The notes under the pieces were generated by a model that was not told the origin of the DNA, searched no databases, and worked only from the letters and a program-made list of their open reading frames with translations. A stretch of 64,000 nt of DNA from assembly GCF_954871325.1 (NCBI RefSeq), contig NC_088775.1, positions 83,801,561-83,865,560 of the forward strand, in the 5' to 3' direction. This document shows positions 53,301 to 59,100 of this stretch, one piece after another (the first letter of the stretch is position 1; each line of letters opens with the position of its first letter). The translations under genes and the position numbers were made by a program. The stretch comes from Gordionus sp. m RMFG-2023. Lineage: Eukaryota; Nematomorpha; Gordioida; Chordodea; Parachordodidae.

Positions 53301-56130
53301 GTTTAGTGTTTTTTAATCTTTATAAAAGAATAAGTTAGGAACAATAATGACAAGTAAATAATTTGTAATGCGAGTATAAATTTTACAAATCTTCTGGAAT
53401 ATTGGTGCGGAATTCTGTTTTCCTGTAATGCAACTCCACTCATAAATCAAATTCTGAGTGCTTGCATGAAGGATTTTTTTAAACACGATCTTCTCTAAAA
53501 TAAAGGCCTTCCTTTAAAATTGCCGATAAACAAGGATAACTATAAGATCTATTTATTTCCTAAATAGTAAAGTAGTACGACTAAATCTAAGCCTCAAAAA
53601 CGATTTTTAATTGAGAATTTTCCTTGCTTATAAATTTCAATTATCAAATAACCAGGGACACTGAGTGAACCGTAATGAACTGTTAAACCATTATAAATAA
53701 CTGAACCGAACCGATATAATAATTTTTTGAAGGAGTAAAAAGAGCCTTTATAAAAAATGTTAAACAGGTCTGAACCCGTTTCAATCAAAATAAAATAAAT
53801 AAAAAAATTTACATTTTTTTACATTCTTTTCTTTGTGGTGTATTACATATTTAACCATATCAGCGTCGTAATTATTAAATGATCAAAATATTTGTTTGAT
53901 ATCCATAAGTATGTATTAATTTATGACTTAAATTGATCCAAAATACATATTTTACCATATCTGCATCGTTATTTATTATTATTAAATGGTCAAAATATTT
54001 GTTCAATTAATTTTTTCCACTATGATTTAAATTGATCCAAAATCTTTTAACTTCATCATATAGTATTGGAGCATTCCTATTTTCTCTATTTTAGTATGCA
54101 AAATATCTAAATAACCAATTTGTATAAGATTAATCACAGGTGATCCGAAAGAAGGTTTCTACCTCCGCCAAAGGATTTCAATCGAAATCTGCCGTTCAAA
54201 CTGTATATCCATTCATGGGTCATTAAGCCCCGTGGACCACACCTAATTAGATATCCCTCTTTTTTTTAAATAATTTTTTAATTTTTTTTTTCTTAATTTC
54301 CCTTCTTTTAATTATATGTTTTTATATTGATTATTTTGTTTTTAATATATATTTTTAATTCAATAATGTATATAAATGTTCATGTTCATGTTTTAATTTT
54401 TTTACCGAATAAAGTTTATTAAATTTAAAAAAAAAAAAAAAAAATTTTTGATTTAGTTGCATATATATTTTATTAATTTAAGTATATCATTACCTACCCA
54501 TGAGTAGTTTGATAGAAGGTTCATTATATAAATTTCAAAATGACAAATTTTATAAGGTTTAAATTTTATAATTTTGGCATTTGAGTATATTTTAGAGCAT
54601 TAATAATTATAACCTTTATTATGAAACAGATTTTGTGTTGTCTTGGAATGCAAGTTTACAAATTGTTCAAATCTGTTTATTATACAATTATTTAGGTGTG
54701 GGGAATTGTAAATTCTTAAACCAATAATATCCATATGATGTGGCTTCAAAAATTGATGATGAATTCTAATTAGTTTATAAATATCATAATTATATGTCTG
54801 CTGTGACCTCATATTTTTGTGTATTTATTTCTTATGTTAGAGCCATATTATAATTTTCTATATTTTAGTATACAAAATATTTAAATTACCAATTTTTGAC
54901 TTAGTTGCACATATTTAATTAATCTAAAAAATCATGAGTTTTTATATATTGGGAACCAAAAAAATTTGAATATCCAGAATTATTTAAACTTGCTATAATA
55001 GTACTTGTGGTTCCCACAACACAAGTTTCTGATGTAAGTTCATTTTCAAGGCTGAAAATTTGTGTTATCGTCACAACAAATAAATATGAATTTACATAGA
55101 AAATATATAACTTATATGTTAAAATAATATATTTAAAAATGAGTTTAATTATCATATATTTTTTTTATATATTATTCATAGACACTTATAATAAAAATAA
55201 ATTAATTTAATTATAAATAACAATATATCTAAGTAATGGCAAAATTTTAATAATTAATAATCATAAATAAAATCATTATACAATGGTGTTGCTTCAATAA
55301 AAATAATTTTAAAAAATTTCAAAATGTAAGGATCCTTCATAAACCTTTACAATTAGCTGAATAAAAACTTTATGTTTTCTTATGAACCATAACCATACAC
55401 TGTTAAAAATAAAGATTCGATTTCCAGCAAATCACATATATTTTCTTATCTAATAATTTTCCATACTTCATTTAAAGCTAAATATTTAAAAAATATTATA
55501 AACAAAGGATTAATTAATTAGAAAAAAAATAATTTAATTATTAGGAAATTATATAAGATGAAAAATAACAAAAATATTGGATTATATAGTATAGGTTTTT
55601 TGCAAATATCAGACTTATCTGATATGTCCTAATGTCAAATATAAACCTCAATTCTATAAGATATTTAATATTAGCATAGTCCCTACTATTTATCTTCAAA
55701 AAGTTTTTAATAATAAACTTATTATAATAATTATTATAATTTATAAAAAAAATAATAAAAAATTTGTATGCAATTTATCAATATTATTAACTGCTATAAG
55801 GGGTTCAAACATTGTCCCATCCAACACAAATATATTGGCTTTTGTGAGTGGCCCATCTTTATTAGTGTGATTTTTAATATTTTCATTAGCATTTTTAGAA
55901 GCATCCAACTTTTTATTGAAATTATTTGTGGATTTTGTGTCCTTTTGGAAATCATTTGCCAATGATGTATCATTTTTAAATTGGTTGACAGCAGAAAACC
56001 CCCGTTTAATAAAAGAATTCCCTCCACCCTTTTCTTTGAATGAACCAGTGGTATTGTTATTTAGTGTCTTGGGATTAGTACGTTTGAAAAAAGATAGGCT
56101 TGAATGTGAATCACTGTTTCTGATAACCAT
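14232..56130 (-). CDS. cora: Protein 4.1 / coracle homologue, 25 coding exons, whole gene span
   Basis: This encodes a membrane-skeleton adaptor of the protein 4.1/coracle family. In animals such proteins sit under the plasma membrane and at septate junctions and link membrane proteins to spectrin-actin. I chained 25 exons with GT-AG borders and consistent phases: 339, 105, 43, 76, 45, 180, 88, 153, 190, 249, 97, 138, 491, 134, 499, 450, 207, 191, 618, 95, 106, 167, 130, 90 and 93 nt, total 4,974 nt, giving 1,657 residues. FERM spans about residues 96-380, the FERM-adjacent region about 441-485, a long low-complexity middle with His-rich tracts about 490-1460, and the 4.1 C-terminal domain lies at the end. 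The start at 56130 follows an in-frame TAG three codons upstream and has AAA before ATG. The middle is much longer than in vertebrate 4.1. Introns reach about 9 kb and hold many transposons. The family is near certain; a few exon edges and isoforms are inferred. Confidence 0.93.
14490..14612. mobile_element. Fragment of GC-rich-ended element
   Basis: Ends ATTAGGCCCGATGTAGACCA, like the right end of the 10,823 copy; the rest is decayed. Lies in intron 24. Confidence 0.55.
14794..14883 (-). CDS. cora: 4.1/coracle exon 24: C-terminal domain
   Basis: Encodes [20 protein letters not shown] and then [10 protein letters not shown], near-identical to family '[24 protein letters not shown]'. Phase 0 both sides; acceptor aaaag, donor gttgtt. 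Confidence 0.95.
14978..15082. repeat. Short palindromic repeat, CAGTTAGCGC type, copy 1
   Basis: Left half TTAACAGTTAGCGCCACTTC then GTGGCGATGTATACAAAA; right half TTTTGTATGCTTCGCCGTGA. Intron 23, about 80 bp from exon 23. The 124-codon ORF running through it is exon 23 plus intron. Confidence 0.65.
15159..15288 (-). CDS. cora: 4.1/coracle exon 23: C-terminal domain
   Basis: Ends [13 protein letters not shown], the same as the coracle '[18 protein letters not shown]' strand up to the splice site. Acceptor aatag, donor gtaaaa, phase 2 to 0. Confidence 0.92.
15720..15886 (-). CDS. cora: 4.1/coracle exon 22: C-terminal domain, variable part
   Basis: Encodes [20 protein letters not shown], then [18 protein letters not shown]. 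Acceptor aatag, donor gttcaa, phase 0 to 2. Weak family similarity; supported by phase. Confidence 0.8.
16309..16414 (-). CDS. cora: 4.1/coracle exon 21: start of C-terminal domain
   Basis: Encodes [20 protein letters not shown] and [15 protein letters not shown], resembling the Thr/Lys-rich start of the 4.1 C-terminal domain. Acceptor tttag, donor gtataa, phase 2 to 0. Confidence 0.82.
16630..19956 (+). mobile_element. Complete hAT DNA transposon with perfect 8-bp target duplication
   Basis: 3,327 bp in intron 20 of the 4.1 gene, antisense to it. The ends read TAGTGATGTTAA inward from both sides and are followed by many subterminal copies of a TAACTAGTTAC motif, a likely transposase-binding array. 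The target duplication ATAGGAAG is identical at 16622-16629 and 19957-19964. An intact six-exon transposase gene lies inside. The matching duplications and open frame point to a recent, possibly still autonomous insertion. Confidence 0.95.
17338..19619 (+). CDS. hAT transposase, BED finger, 6 exons, 656 aa
   Basis: Exons 17338-17577, 17689-18068, 18133-18339, 18380-18863, 18911-19080 and 19130-19619 have GT-AG borders and join into 657 codons including the stop. The N-terminus is acidic. A BED-type zinc finger spans the exon 1/2 junction (CLLC then HISRKH). The RNase-H-like core shows the first Asp in CTTADCWTA and the second in [27 protein letters not shown] is typical of the domain, and the C-terminal dimerisation segment reads [13 protein letters not shown] with the third acidic residue nearby. 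No break was seen. The family is certain; exon borders are inferred. Confidence 0.93.
20427..20521 (-). CDS. cora: 4.1/coracle exon 20: linker before C-terminal domain
   Basis: Encodes [20 protein letters not shown] and then [12 protein letters not shown]. Acceptor aatag, donor gtaatt, phase 0 to 2. The following intron carries the complete hAT element. Confidence 0.82.
21027..21644 (-). CDS. cora: 4.1/coracle exon 19: long Pro/Ser linker with acidic end
   Basis: 206 codons, phase 0 both sides. Includes [20 protein letters not shown], a proline motif that could bind an SH3 domain, and ends with an acidic run [13 protein letters not shown]. Acceptor ttaag, donor gtttgt. A downstream ATG inside the exon makes it look like a shorter gene, but upstream frame and phase show the exon begins at 21644. 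Confidence 0.87.
22596..23949. mobile_element. GC-rich-ended hAT-type element, copy 2, with BED-finger relic
   Basis: 1,354 bp in intron 18 of the 4.1 gene. Ends CAGAGACCTGCAGG and complement; perfect 8-bp target duplication ATAATTAT at 22588-22595 and 23950-23957. The interior at about 23,020-23,280 encodes a decayed BED-type finger (QCKKC, then HLKRHKC), which ties this family to hAT transposases. It lies in inverse orientation to copy 1. Confidence 0.93.
24396..24586 (-). CDS. cora: 4.1/coracle exon 18: Ser/Lys-rich linker
   Basis: 191 nt with [20 protein letters not shown] and a highly charged Lys/Asp/Ser composition. Acceptor taacag, donor gttaac, phase 1 to 0. Confidence 0.8.
24905..25362. 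mobile_element. hAT-type MITE ending in TAGAGATGCACCGATA
   Basis: The right end at 25,362 reads, inward, TAGAGATGCACCGATATTTT, a well-known style of hAT terminus; a diverged left end TATAGGTATACCG lies near 24,905. Interior holds repeated CCGATATC/ATCGGC motifs. Intron 17. Confidence 0.6.
25443..25649 (-). CDS. cora: 4.1/coracle exon 17: poly-His and Lys-rich linker
   Basis: 207 nt. Contains seven consecutive His then KHKH, followed by [20 protein letters not shown]. The His codons come from a CAT/CAC repeat. Acceptor tttag, donor gttaga, phase 1 in and out. Confidence 0.82.
26772..27221 (-). CDS. cora: 4.1/coracle exon 16: Gln/Ser/Pro-rich linker with HHHEH end
   Basis: 450 nt. Includes [58 protein letters not shown] and a C-terminal DRHHHEHG. 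Acceptor tttag, donor gtagag, phase 1 in and out. Confidence 0.85.
27319..27817 (-). CDS. cora: 4.1/coracle exon 15: Ser/Gln/Pro-rich linker
   Basis: 499 nt. Begins [20 protein letters not shown] and includes [30 protein letters not shown] and [20 protein letters not shown], low-complexity cytoplasmic sequence with many SP sites. Acceptor atcaag, donor gttagc, phase 0 to 1. A decayed inverted copy lies at about 31.5-31.98 kb. Confidence 0.85.
28211..28344 (-). CDS. cora: 4.1/coracle exon 14: Lys-rich linker
   Basis: 44 codons ending in a Lys/Ser/Asp-rich run after [15 protein letters not shown]. Acceptor ttaaag, donor gttttt, phase 1 to 0. It joins exon 15 directly in frame. Confidence 0.78.
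28428..28918 (-). CDS. cora: 4.1/coracle exon 13: His-rich repeats and Cys/His cluster
   Basis: 491 nt. Contains [15 protein letters not shown], then four tandem units of about eight residues with the pattern Y-x-x-[ND]-H-H-[DE]-x, then a Cys/His cluster [12 protein letters not shown] followed later by ADYC. The cluster could bind metal but matches no finger I know. Acceptor atccag, donor gtttat, phase 2 to 1. An ORF on the + strand over the same bases is a shadow. Confidence 0.85.
29946..30083 (-). CDS. cora: 4.1/coracle exon 12: linker, flanked by inverted self-duplication
   Basis: 46 codons including [20 protein letters not shown]. Acceptor taaag, donor gtaaat, phase 2 in and out, so it could be skipped in frame. 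It lies in the ~1-kb spacer between two inverted arms, one being exons 13-16 and the other their decayed copy in intron 11. Confidence 0.78.
30286..32105 (+). pseudogene. Decayed inverted copy of 4.1 exons 13-16 in intron 11
   Basis: The + strand here matches the reverse strand of about 27,195-29,290: intron 12 sequence, then exon 13, exon 14, exon 15 and the start of exon 16, in order, with introns kept. Identity looks like 75-85% by eye. The His-rich repeat has shrunk to one unit and the frames carry stops and shifts. Since introns are retained, this is a DNA-level inverted duplication and not a processed pseudogene. It ends beside a MITE at 32,136. Confidence 0.9.
32136..32331. mobile_element. 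TAGTGTTGTTAAACGG MITE with likely 8-bp target duplication
   Basis: Complete ends. Flanks ATCCATGT and CTCCATAT agree at 6 of 8 positions, consistent with hAT-type insertion. Intron 11 of the 4.1 gene. Confidence 0.85.
32470..32673. mobile_element. TAGTGTTGTTAAACGG MITE, degenerate
   Basis: Starts TAGTGTTAAGAGCTC, ends GAGCTGTTAAACAACATTA; core GCAAAATCTCAAGGC. Second copy within 140 bp of the preceding one. Confidence 0.75.
32952..33048 (-). CDS. cora: 4.1/coracle exon 11: linker
   Basis: Encodes [20 protein letters not shown] and then [13 protein letters not shown], not conserved in sequence. Supported by acceptor attag, donor gtattt and exact phase continuity (1 to 2). Confidence 0.75.
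33395..33475. repeat. Short palindromic repeat, CAGTTAGCGC type, copy 2
   Basis: ACAGTTAGCGCAAATTTGCG, then TTTTGTATACTTTGCCACGA and GTTAACTGTGA match copy 1 in order. Intron 10. Confidence 0.65.
33654..33902 (-). CDS. cora: 4.1/coracle exon 10: FERM-adjacent (FA) domain
   Basis: After a ~34-residue variable stretch it encodes [20 protein letters not shown] and then [13 protein letters not shown]. This is the FA motif, a site of phospho-regulation in vertebrate 4.1. Acceptor ttgcag, donor gtaatt, phase 1 in and out. Confidence 0.95.
34185..34374 (-). CDS. cora: 4.1/coracle exon 9: end of FERM F3
   Basis: Begins [20 protein letters not shown] and continues [15 protein letters not shown], the invariant F3 C-terminal helix. 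A lineage-specific Gly/Asn-rich tail of about 28 residues follows. Acceptor aacag, donor gtatgt, phase 0 to 1. Confidence 0.95.
34744..34896 (-). CDS. cora: 4.1/coracle exon 8: FERM F3
   Basis: 51 codons, phase 0 both sides. Contains [20 protein letters not shown], then [20 protein letters not shown] and FYIKIRPGE, the core of the F3 PH-like lobe. Other frames carry long shadow ORFs here, but the homology fixes this frame. Confidence 0.95.
35760..35806. mobile_element. 47-bp relic of the GC-rich-ended hAT-type family
   Basis: Only the two terminal repeats remain (CAGAGACCTGCAG at the left end, CCTGCAGGTTTCTG at the right), flanked by ACATAAAT and ATATAAAT, a 7/8 target duplication. It lies in intron 7 of the 4.1 gene. 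Either a deletion removed everything between the ends, or the insertion arrived already minimal. Confidence 0.85.
35887..35974 (-). CDS. cora: 4.1/coracle exon 7: FERM F2-F3
   Basis: Encodes [20 protein letters not shown] and then YGVDLHEAK, matching 'MTPAEAE..FLENAKKLSMYGVDLH.AK'. Acceptor atccag, donor gttatt, phase 2 to 0. A 47-bp transposon relic lies 80 bp upstream in genomic order, at 35,760-35,806 within intron 7. Confidence 0.95.
36516..36695 (-). CDS. cora: 4.1/coracle exon 6: FERM F2
   Basis: 180 nt. Starts [20 protein letters not shown] and continues GDYDPDEH, then [10 protein letters not shown] and [14 protein letters not shown], all signature F2 segments. Acceptor ttatag; the donor gttttt is weak. 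Phase 2 in and out. Confidence 0.95.
37680..37724 (-). CDS. cora: 4.1/coracle exon 5: 45-nt micro-exon, FERM F2
   Basis: Encodes [15 protein letters not shown], the conserved 'YYLCLQLR.DI..G' helix. Acceptor ttatag, donor gtaaat, phase 2 in and out. Confidence 0.95.
38151..38226 (-). CDS. cora: 4.1/coracle exon 4: FERM F1-F2
   Basis: Encodes [14 protein letters not shown] followed by [12 protein letters not shown], equivalent to the 'F.VKFYP.DP.QL.EDITR' of 4.1 proteins. Acceptor gaacag, donor gtaaga, phase 1 to 2. A 7.6-kb intron full of transposons precedes it. Confidence 0.95.
39127..39492. mobile_element. GC-rich-ended hAT-type element, second subfamily, inserted in a MITE end
   Basis: Starts AGAGATGTGC and ends GCAGATCACT; core about 39,235-39,375 matches the 10,823 copy. 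Left end interrupted by a run of 19 G. Flanks CTAGTGTT and GTAGTGTT form a 7/8 target duplication that is itself the first bases of the adjoining MITE, so this element landed inside the MITE terminus. Confidence 0.8.
39494..39700. mobile_element. TAGTGTTGTTAAACGG MITE split by GC-rich element
   Basis: Begins directly at the target duplication of the 39,127-39,492 element; ends GAGCCGTTTTAACAACA. Intron 3. Confidence 0.82.
39919..40190. mobile_element. TAGTGTTGTTAAACGG MITE plus adjoining fragment
   Basis: Full-length copy 39,919-40,099 (ends TAGTGTTGTCAAACGGC and TTTGAAAACACTA), then a core fragment of a second copy to about 40,190. Confidence 0.75.
40191..42649. other. Intron 3 interior without recognised features
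   Basis: AT-rich with short GC-richer patches (40,780-40,860 and 41,280-41,700). No ORF over 60 codons and no repeat recognised. Confidence 0.4.
42650..43930. repeat. Repeat-like segment rich in TTCGCGA motifs
   Basis: Clusters of GCGAA/TTCGCG at 42,660-42,925 and 43,770-43,900 flank a moderately GC-richer core with broken reading frames. Many animal DNA-transposon ends look like this, but I found no matching terminal repeats or target duplication. Intron 3. Confidence 0.3.
44338..44600. mobile_element. Small inverted-repeat element with GTTCAACT ends
   Basis: Left end GCTCAACTCAAGGTATGTTC and right end AATTCCTTGAGTTGAACC are inverted copies. A perfect hairpin ACCTGTCAAATATGACAGGT (8-bp stem, 4-nt loop) lies at about 44,514-44,533. 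Intron 3. Confidence 0.6.
45828..45870 (-). CDS. cora: 4.1/coracle exon 3: 43-nt micro-exon, FERM F1
   Basis: Encodes [14 protein letters not shown], matching the family 'WLDPAKEIKKQV' segment. Poly-T acceptor ending in tag, strong donor gtaagct, phase 0 to 1. It is too short to find as an ORF and is supported by homology and phase. Confidence 0.93.
46299..46403 (-). CDS. cora: 4.1/coracle exon 2: FERM F1
   Basis: 35 codons, phase 0 in and out. The exon starts [16 protein letters not shown] and contains [14 protein letters not shown], one of the most conserved stretches of 4.1 FERM domains. Acceptor tgtag, donor gttaaa. It lies more than 9 kb downstream of exon 1. Confidence 0.95.
46817..47034. 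mobile_element. TAGTGTTGTTAAACGG MITE
   Basis: Starts TAGTGTTGATAAACGGC, ends CGAACCGTTTAACAACC; core GAGCAAACTCTTCAGGC. Intron 1. Confidence 0.82.
47560..48005 (+). mobile_element. Non-LTR retrotransposon (LINE) 3' coding fragment
   Basis: Translated pieces in shifting frames give [31 protein letters not shown] and a reverse-transcriptase C-terminal 'GRPRKTW'-like stretch, with downstream DMKR..LTRGDAQD-like sequence. This matches the region after the RT domain of RTE/Jockey-type LINEs. It is frameshifted and 5'-truncated. GC content is higher than its surroundings. Intron 1 of the 4.1 gene, antisense to it. Confidence 0.7.
49433..49883 (-). mobile_element. LINE reverse-transcriptase C-terminus, minus arm
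   Basis: Near-identical inverted copy of the plus arm, starting [18 protein letters not shown] and ending [14 protein letters not shown], where it crosses into unrelated sequence also found at 48,885. Truncated at both ends. Confidence 0.8.
49925..50497 (+). mobile_element. LINE reverse-transcriptase C-terminus, plus arm
   Basis: About 190 codons open in one frame. Contains [18 protein letters not shown], then [16 protein letters not shown] and [20 protein letters not shown], the usual end of the RT thumb and following region of RTE/CR1-like non-LTR elements. The 5' part of the element is missing. Confidence 0.8.
50934..51107 (+). repeat. Two tandem 87-bp units with conserved hairpins
   Basis: Units at 50934-51020 and 51021-51107 start AGTGGATCCTGGCTTATCCA and each ends in a hairpin with loop GGGTAAAT: stem GGTAGTA/TACTACC in unit 1, GTCAGTA/TACTGTC in unit 2. 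One pair changes T-A to C-G between units. Probably part of a retroelement untranslated region. Confidence 0.8.
51420..52450 (+). mobile_element. Decayed hAT-like (DUF4371/ZMYM-type) transposase
   Basis: Broken reading frames give [40 protein letters not shown] and at the end [20 protein letters not shown] followed by ISMEKKL. This is the C-terminal dimerisation pattern 'P.S.A.AER.FSKLKLIKT.LR' with the usual 'SIE' follow-up. Stops and shifts are frequent. Intron 1. Confidence 0.7.
53827..54055. repeat. Tandem duplication of a ~110-bp unit
   Basis: Two copies of ACCATATC[A/T]GC[G/A]TCGT... ending TTAAATTGATCCAAAAT, at about 53,855-53,946 and 53,954-54,055. Confidence 0.8.
54122..54442 (+). 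mobile_element. Poly-A-tailed retroposon (LINE/SINE 3' end)
   Basis: About 320 bp ending with AATAAA at about 54,408 and an 18-A tail. It interrupts a sequence whose uninterrupted copy is at 54,862-54,935: left flank AAATAACCAATT, right flank TTTTTGATTTAGTTGCATAT. The body includes GGGTCATTAAGCCCCGTGGA. No RNA-polymerase-III boxes were recognised, so LINE end is more likely than tRNA-SINE. Confidence 0.7.
54600..54812 (-). CDS. Unrecognised 70-codon ORF inside 4.1 intron 1
   Basis: [20 protein letters not shown], then [20 protein letters not shown]. Mixed composition with His, Arg and Gln, unlike the Lys/Asn/Ile/Phe translations of random AT-rich DNA around it. No homologue recognised; it could be an exon of a nested gene or part of a repeat. 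Low confidence that it is expressed. Confidence 0.25.
   Translation of the reverse strand: MRSQQTYNYDIYKLIRIHHQFLKPHHMDIIGLRIYNSPHLNNCIINRFEQFVNLHSKTTQNLFHNKGYNY
54919..55052 (-). CDS. Possible terminal exon of an unrecognised nested gene
   Basis: Behind an acceptor-like ttttcag lies [20 protein letters not shown], then [20 protein letters not shown] and a stop. The composition looks protein-like. It cannot follow 4.1 exon 1 in frame, because phase 0 meets TGA at once. No upstream partner exon found. Confidence 0.25.
55792..56130 (-). CDS. cora: 4.1/coracle exon 1: N-terminal extension and start of FERM F1
   Basis: 113 codons. The first ~95 residues are Asn/Lys/Ser-rich and unrecognised. 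The last 18 begin the FERM F1 lobe with [17 protein letters not shown], which aligns with the usual 'V.LLDG..FE..VEK' strand. The donor is GCA|gttaat at 55791, phase 0. Joining to exon 2 gives FEPLIA-KHANGK with no gap against family members. Confidence 0.85.
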
Positions 56131-59100
56131 TTTGGACTAATTATGAGTGAGGAATGAATATGAATCTGGATATTATGAATGTGCAATTTACAGAGTTTGT
56201 TGTATTATACAGGTATGGTATAATGTAAGGTTGATATGATAAACTAAGAAGATAGTGGCACAAGAGGATAAAACCAGGTGAAATCTATTTTAGACATGTG
56301 AAATAATATTTAATAAATATCATATGTAATCTAATATTAAAATTCTTTGAATGTGTAATATTATAAGAACTATTAAAAATGTGGCAATTTAAGTTATTTT
56401 AGTTTTAAATGCTAATTTAATTAATCTTGAAAAAAATTTAGCAATATTTTAAATAATTTTAAAAATTATTTGATTTTTTTTGTTTGGTATTTTTAGTAAT
56501 AAAAAATTTAATGTAATTTCTATTGTTTGATATTTTTAAAATTGGAAATAAACATAGTTAAAAAAATACACAAGGGAAAGTATTTTAAAATCCAAGTCAA
56601 TAAATTATATCATATACTTTATTATAAAATAGTATTATATAGTGGAATAATAAATATTTATTTTTTATGTTTGTTCCTTTTATGAAATGGAAGCAATTAA
56701 TAAGCAGTATTTAAAAAACTAACAATAGGCTTAAATTTTAAAAACAGCAATGAAATGTTAATAAATTTAAAATCCAATTTAGCAATTAGAATAAAGTGTT
56801 TTAAAACAATTTTGATATTAAATATAAATTTAAATAATTACATAGTGAGATAAGTAATGTAATTTATCATTTTATAGCTTAAACTAAATTTAAAAAATTT
56901 ATTGTAATTATATAATATAACAAAAATATCTTAAGATTATATAGGAAATCATAAGCAAACATTTAAACTTTAAGATTGAATAAGATTTATCTCTCATATT
57001 TTATTGTAAAGAAGAAATTATTACTCCTCAATAATTATTCTTTATTTTAAATATAATAGATATTTTGTCACTATCCTATCAAAAAATTAGTTTTAAAGAA
57101 ATAAAAAACCATACTTTTGTTCCAACTTTAAATTATCTTAAAAACAAATTTTTGTTCTTAAATAAAATTATTTTTCCCTGATATTTGAATTATTATTTCC
57201 TCTGCAATATTTTTGCAAAAAAAATGCAAATAAAGCAATTAATAATATTAGATATCATTTCAAAATAAACTTATATCGATTATGTCATTTATAATTAATT
57301 TTAATAATGAATTAAATTATCATTCATTTTTTTACATTGAAATGAATTATCTATACCTTGATTTCCAGGTTTCATAAATATTTAAAAATTGTAGGTAACA
57401 ATGGCGTTAAAAATGTTTATCCCATGCGGTTTATCGGTAATTTATATAAATTATAATATATTTTACAAAAATATAATTAATTAAATTATACTATTTCTTT
57501 AATATAATACTAAATATTAAACTAAAAATAGAAGAAATATAGCATAAAACTGATAAGAAAATAAAATAAAATAGGAAGAGGTTGTTTACGAAAGCATCTA
57601 GAAAGAAGACTGCTGTTGACTAAAATAATTTGCTATGAAAATAGCTCTTCAGCATCTGTGAGGAAGAAGATATTGAGATTTATCAGAGAGATTGAAGGTG
57701 TATTTTCCCAAATCTGATGAAGTATATAGCTAGTTTGTCGGAAGAATTTACGATAGTGGATATAATTCAAATGGAAATAGAATCTTTAGAATTCCGAATA
57801 TTTGGCTTGAGCTGTTCTTTTTGTTCAAGTTAATTAAATTTTTGATAGAATAGAATAAATGCAATGGATCTTTCTAATAATAGCCCCATTATTTTCACGA
57901 GCACAACCTTGATTCCATCAGGCGGCTTTTCCCCGGATCAAAGTAAAGGTGGTTCAATGGAAGGTATTAAGGCCAATTTTAAGCCTCGCAGCATCAGAGA
58001 ATTACATTGGAATAATTATTACATAGTTAAAGCATATTCTTATAGCATGGGTAAATTTATCGTTGATGAGTTGGAACAGATGATTGGTAGAAGCTTTATT
58101 AAAATATTTATATGAAAAAAAAAGGAAAATCTACATACTATTTTACAAATACGTAACAGATATCTACGAGAAATTCAAGATCCATCAATTAAGGAGAGAC
58201 AATAATTAACTAGCGCATCTTCCAAGACAAAATAACGCTTTCTATGGACTAACCATTTTATGATATGTGAATGGAATAGACTTCATAAATAGGAAGTGAG
58301 GCTAGATGGGCGATCTAAATTTCAAACTAATATTTTTAGGGGGTTGTTAAGCTTCATTTCCTGCACTTTCATTTAATTTTAGATTCAAGATATTTTCAGA
58401 TAGATTGTTTATTTCCTTTACATAAATACAAAGAGTTATAGGAATAGGAGCTGAGAGCTGCATATAGGATACGCGGATTGAAGAACTTTTTAAGATAAGA
58501 AATTGTTTCTGATTGGAAATCAGGCCAAGAAATCACAAAGCTTAATGAGAATATCATGATTTCAATTTAAATAATCATAGCAAAGTACTATACTATACAA
58601 ATACATTAAATTATAGTTGGATAATAGCCAATTCAGCTTATTGTACATACATATGCCTTAGATTTTAATTTGCGAGATAAAAAAGTTTTATTCCTCTAAC
58701 ATATTTTTAAAATAAAGTTTTTTTATATTATAAAATGTACGTATCCTTTTGAAGATTTTTAATATTAAACTGATGAATTTTATTATAAATAAAGCTAATA
58801 CATAATACAATATCCATAATTCTTATTTTTTATTATTCTTAAATCTTTACTTGTGATGAACTGACGAATTGAGTGCCATACCACAGTTCAAGAACCAAGA
58901 TTTATCAATTTTTTACAACATTAAATGTTGAAAAATAAATCTTATTCCCTACAACAAACACTTCAGGTTGAGTGATAATATTTTTTTAGAACCATGGGTG
59001 ACTAAACAATAACTGAAAAAGCCGGGTTGATATTTTTTAAAAAACGATAGGCAAACGGATCAGGCCGATTTAAAAACAATATGAAATAATGAATAAGCAG

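Noticed and set aside
55768-56140. Plus-strand and alternate minus-frame ORFs over 4.1 exon 1
   Set aside because: Only the 129-codon minus frame ends in the FERM F1 strand and joins exon 2 in phase; the others are shadows.
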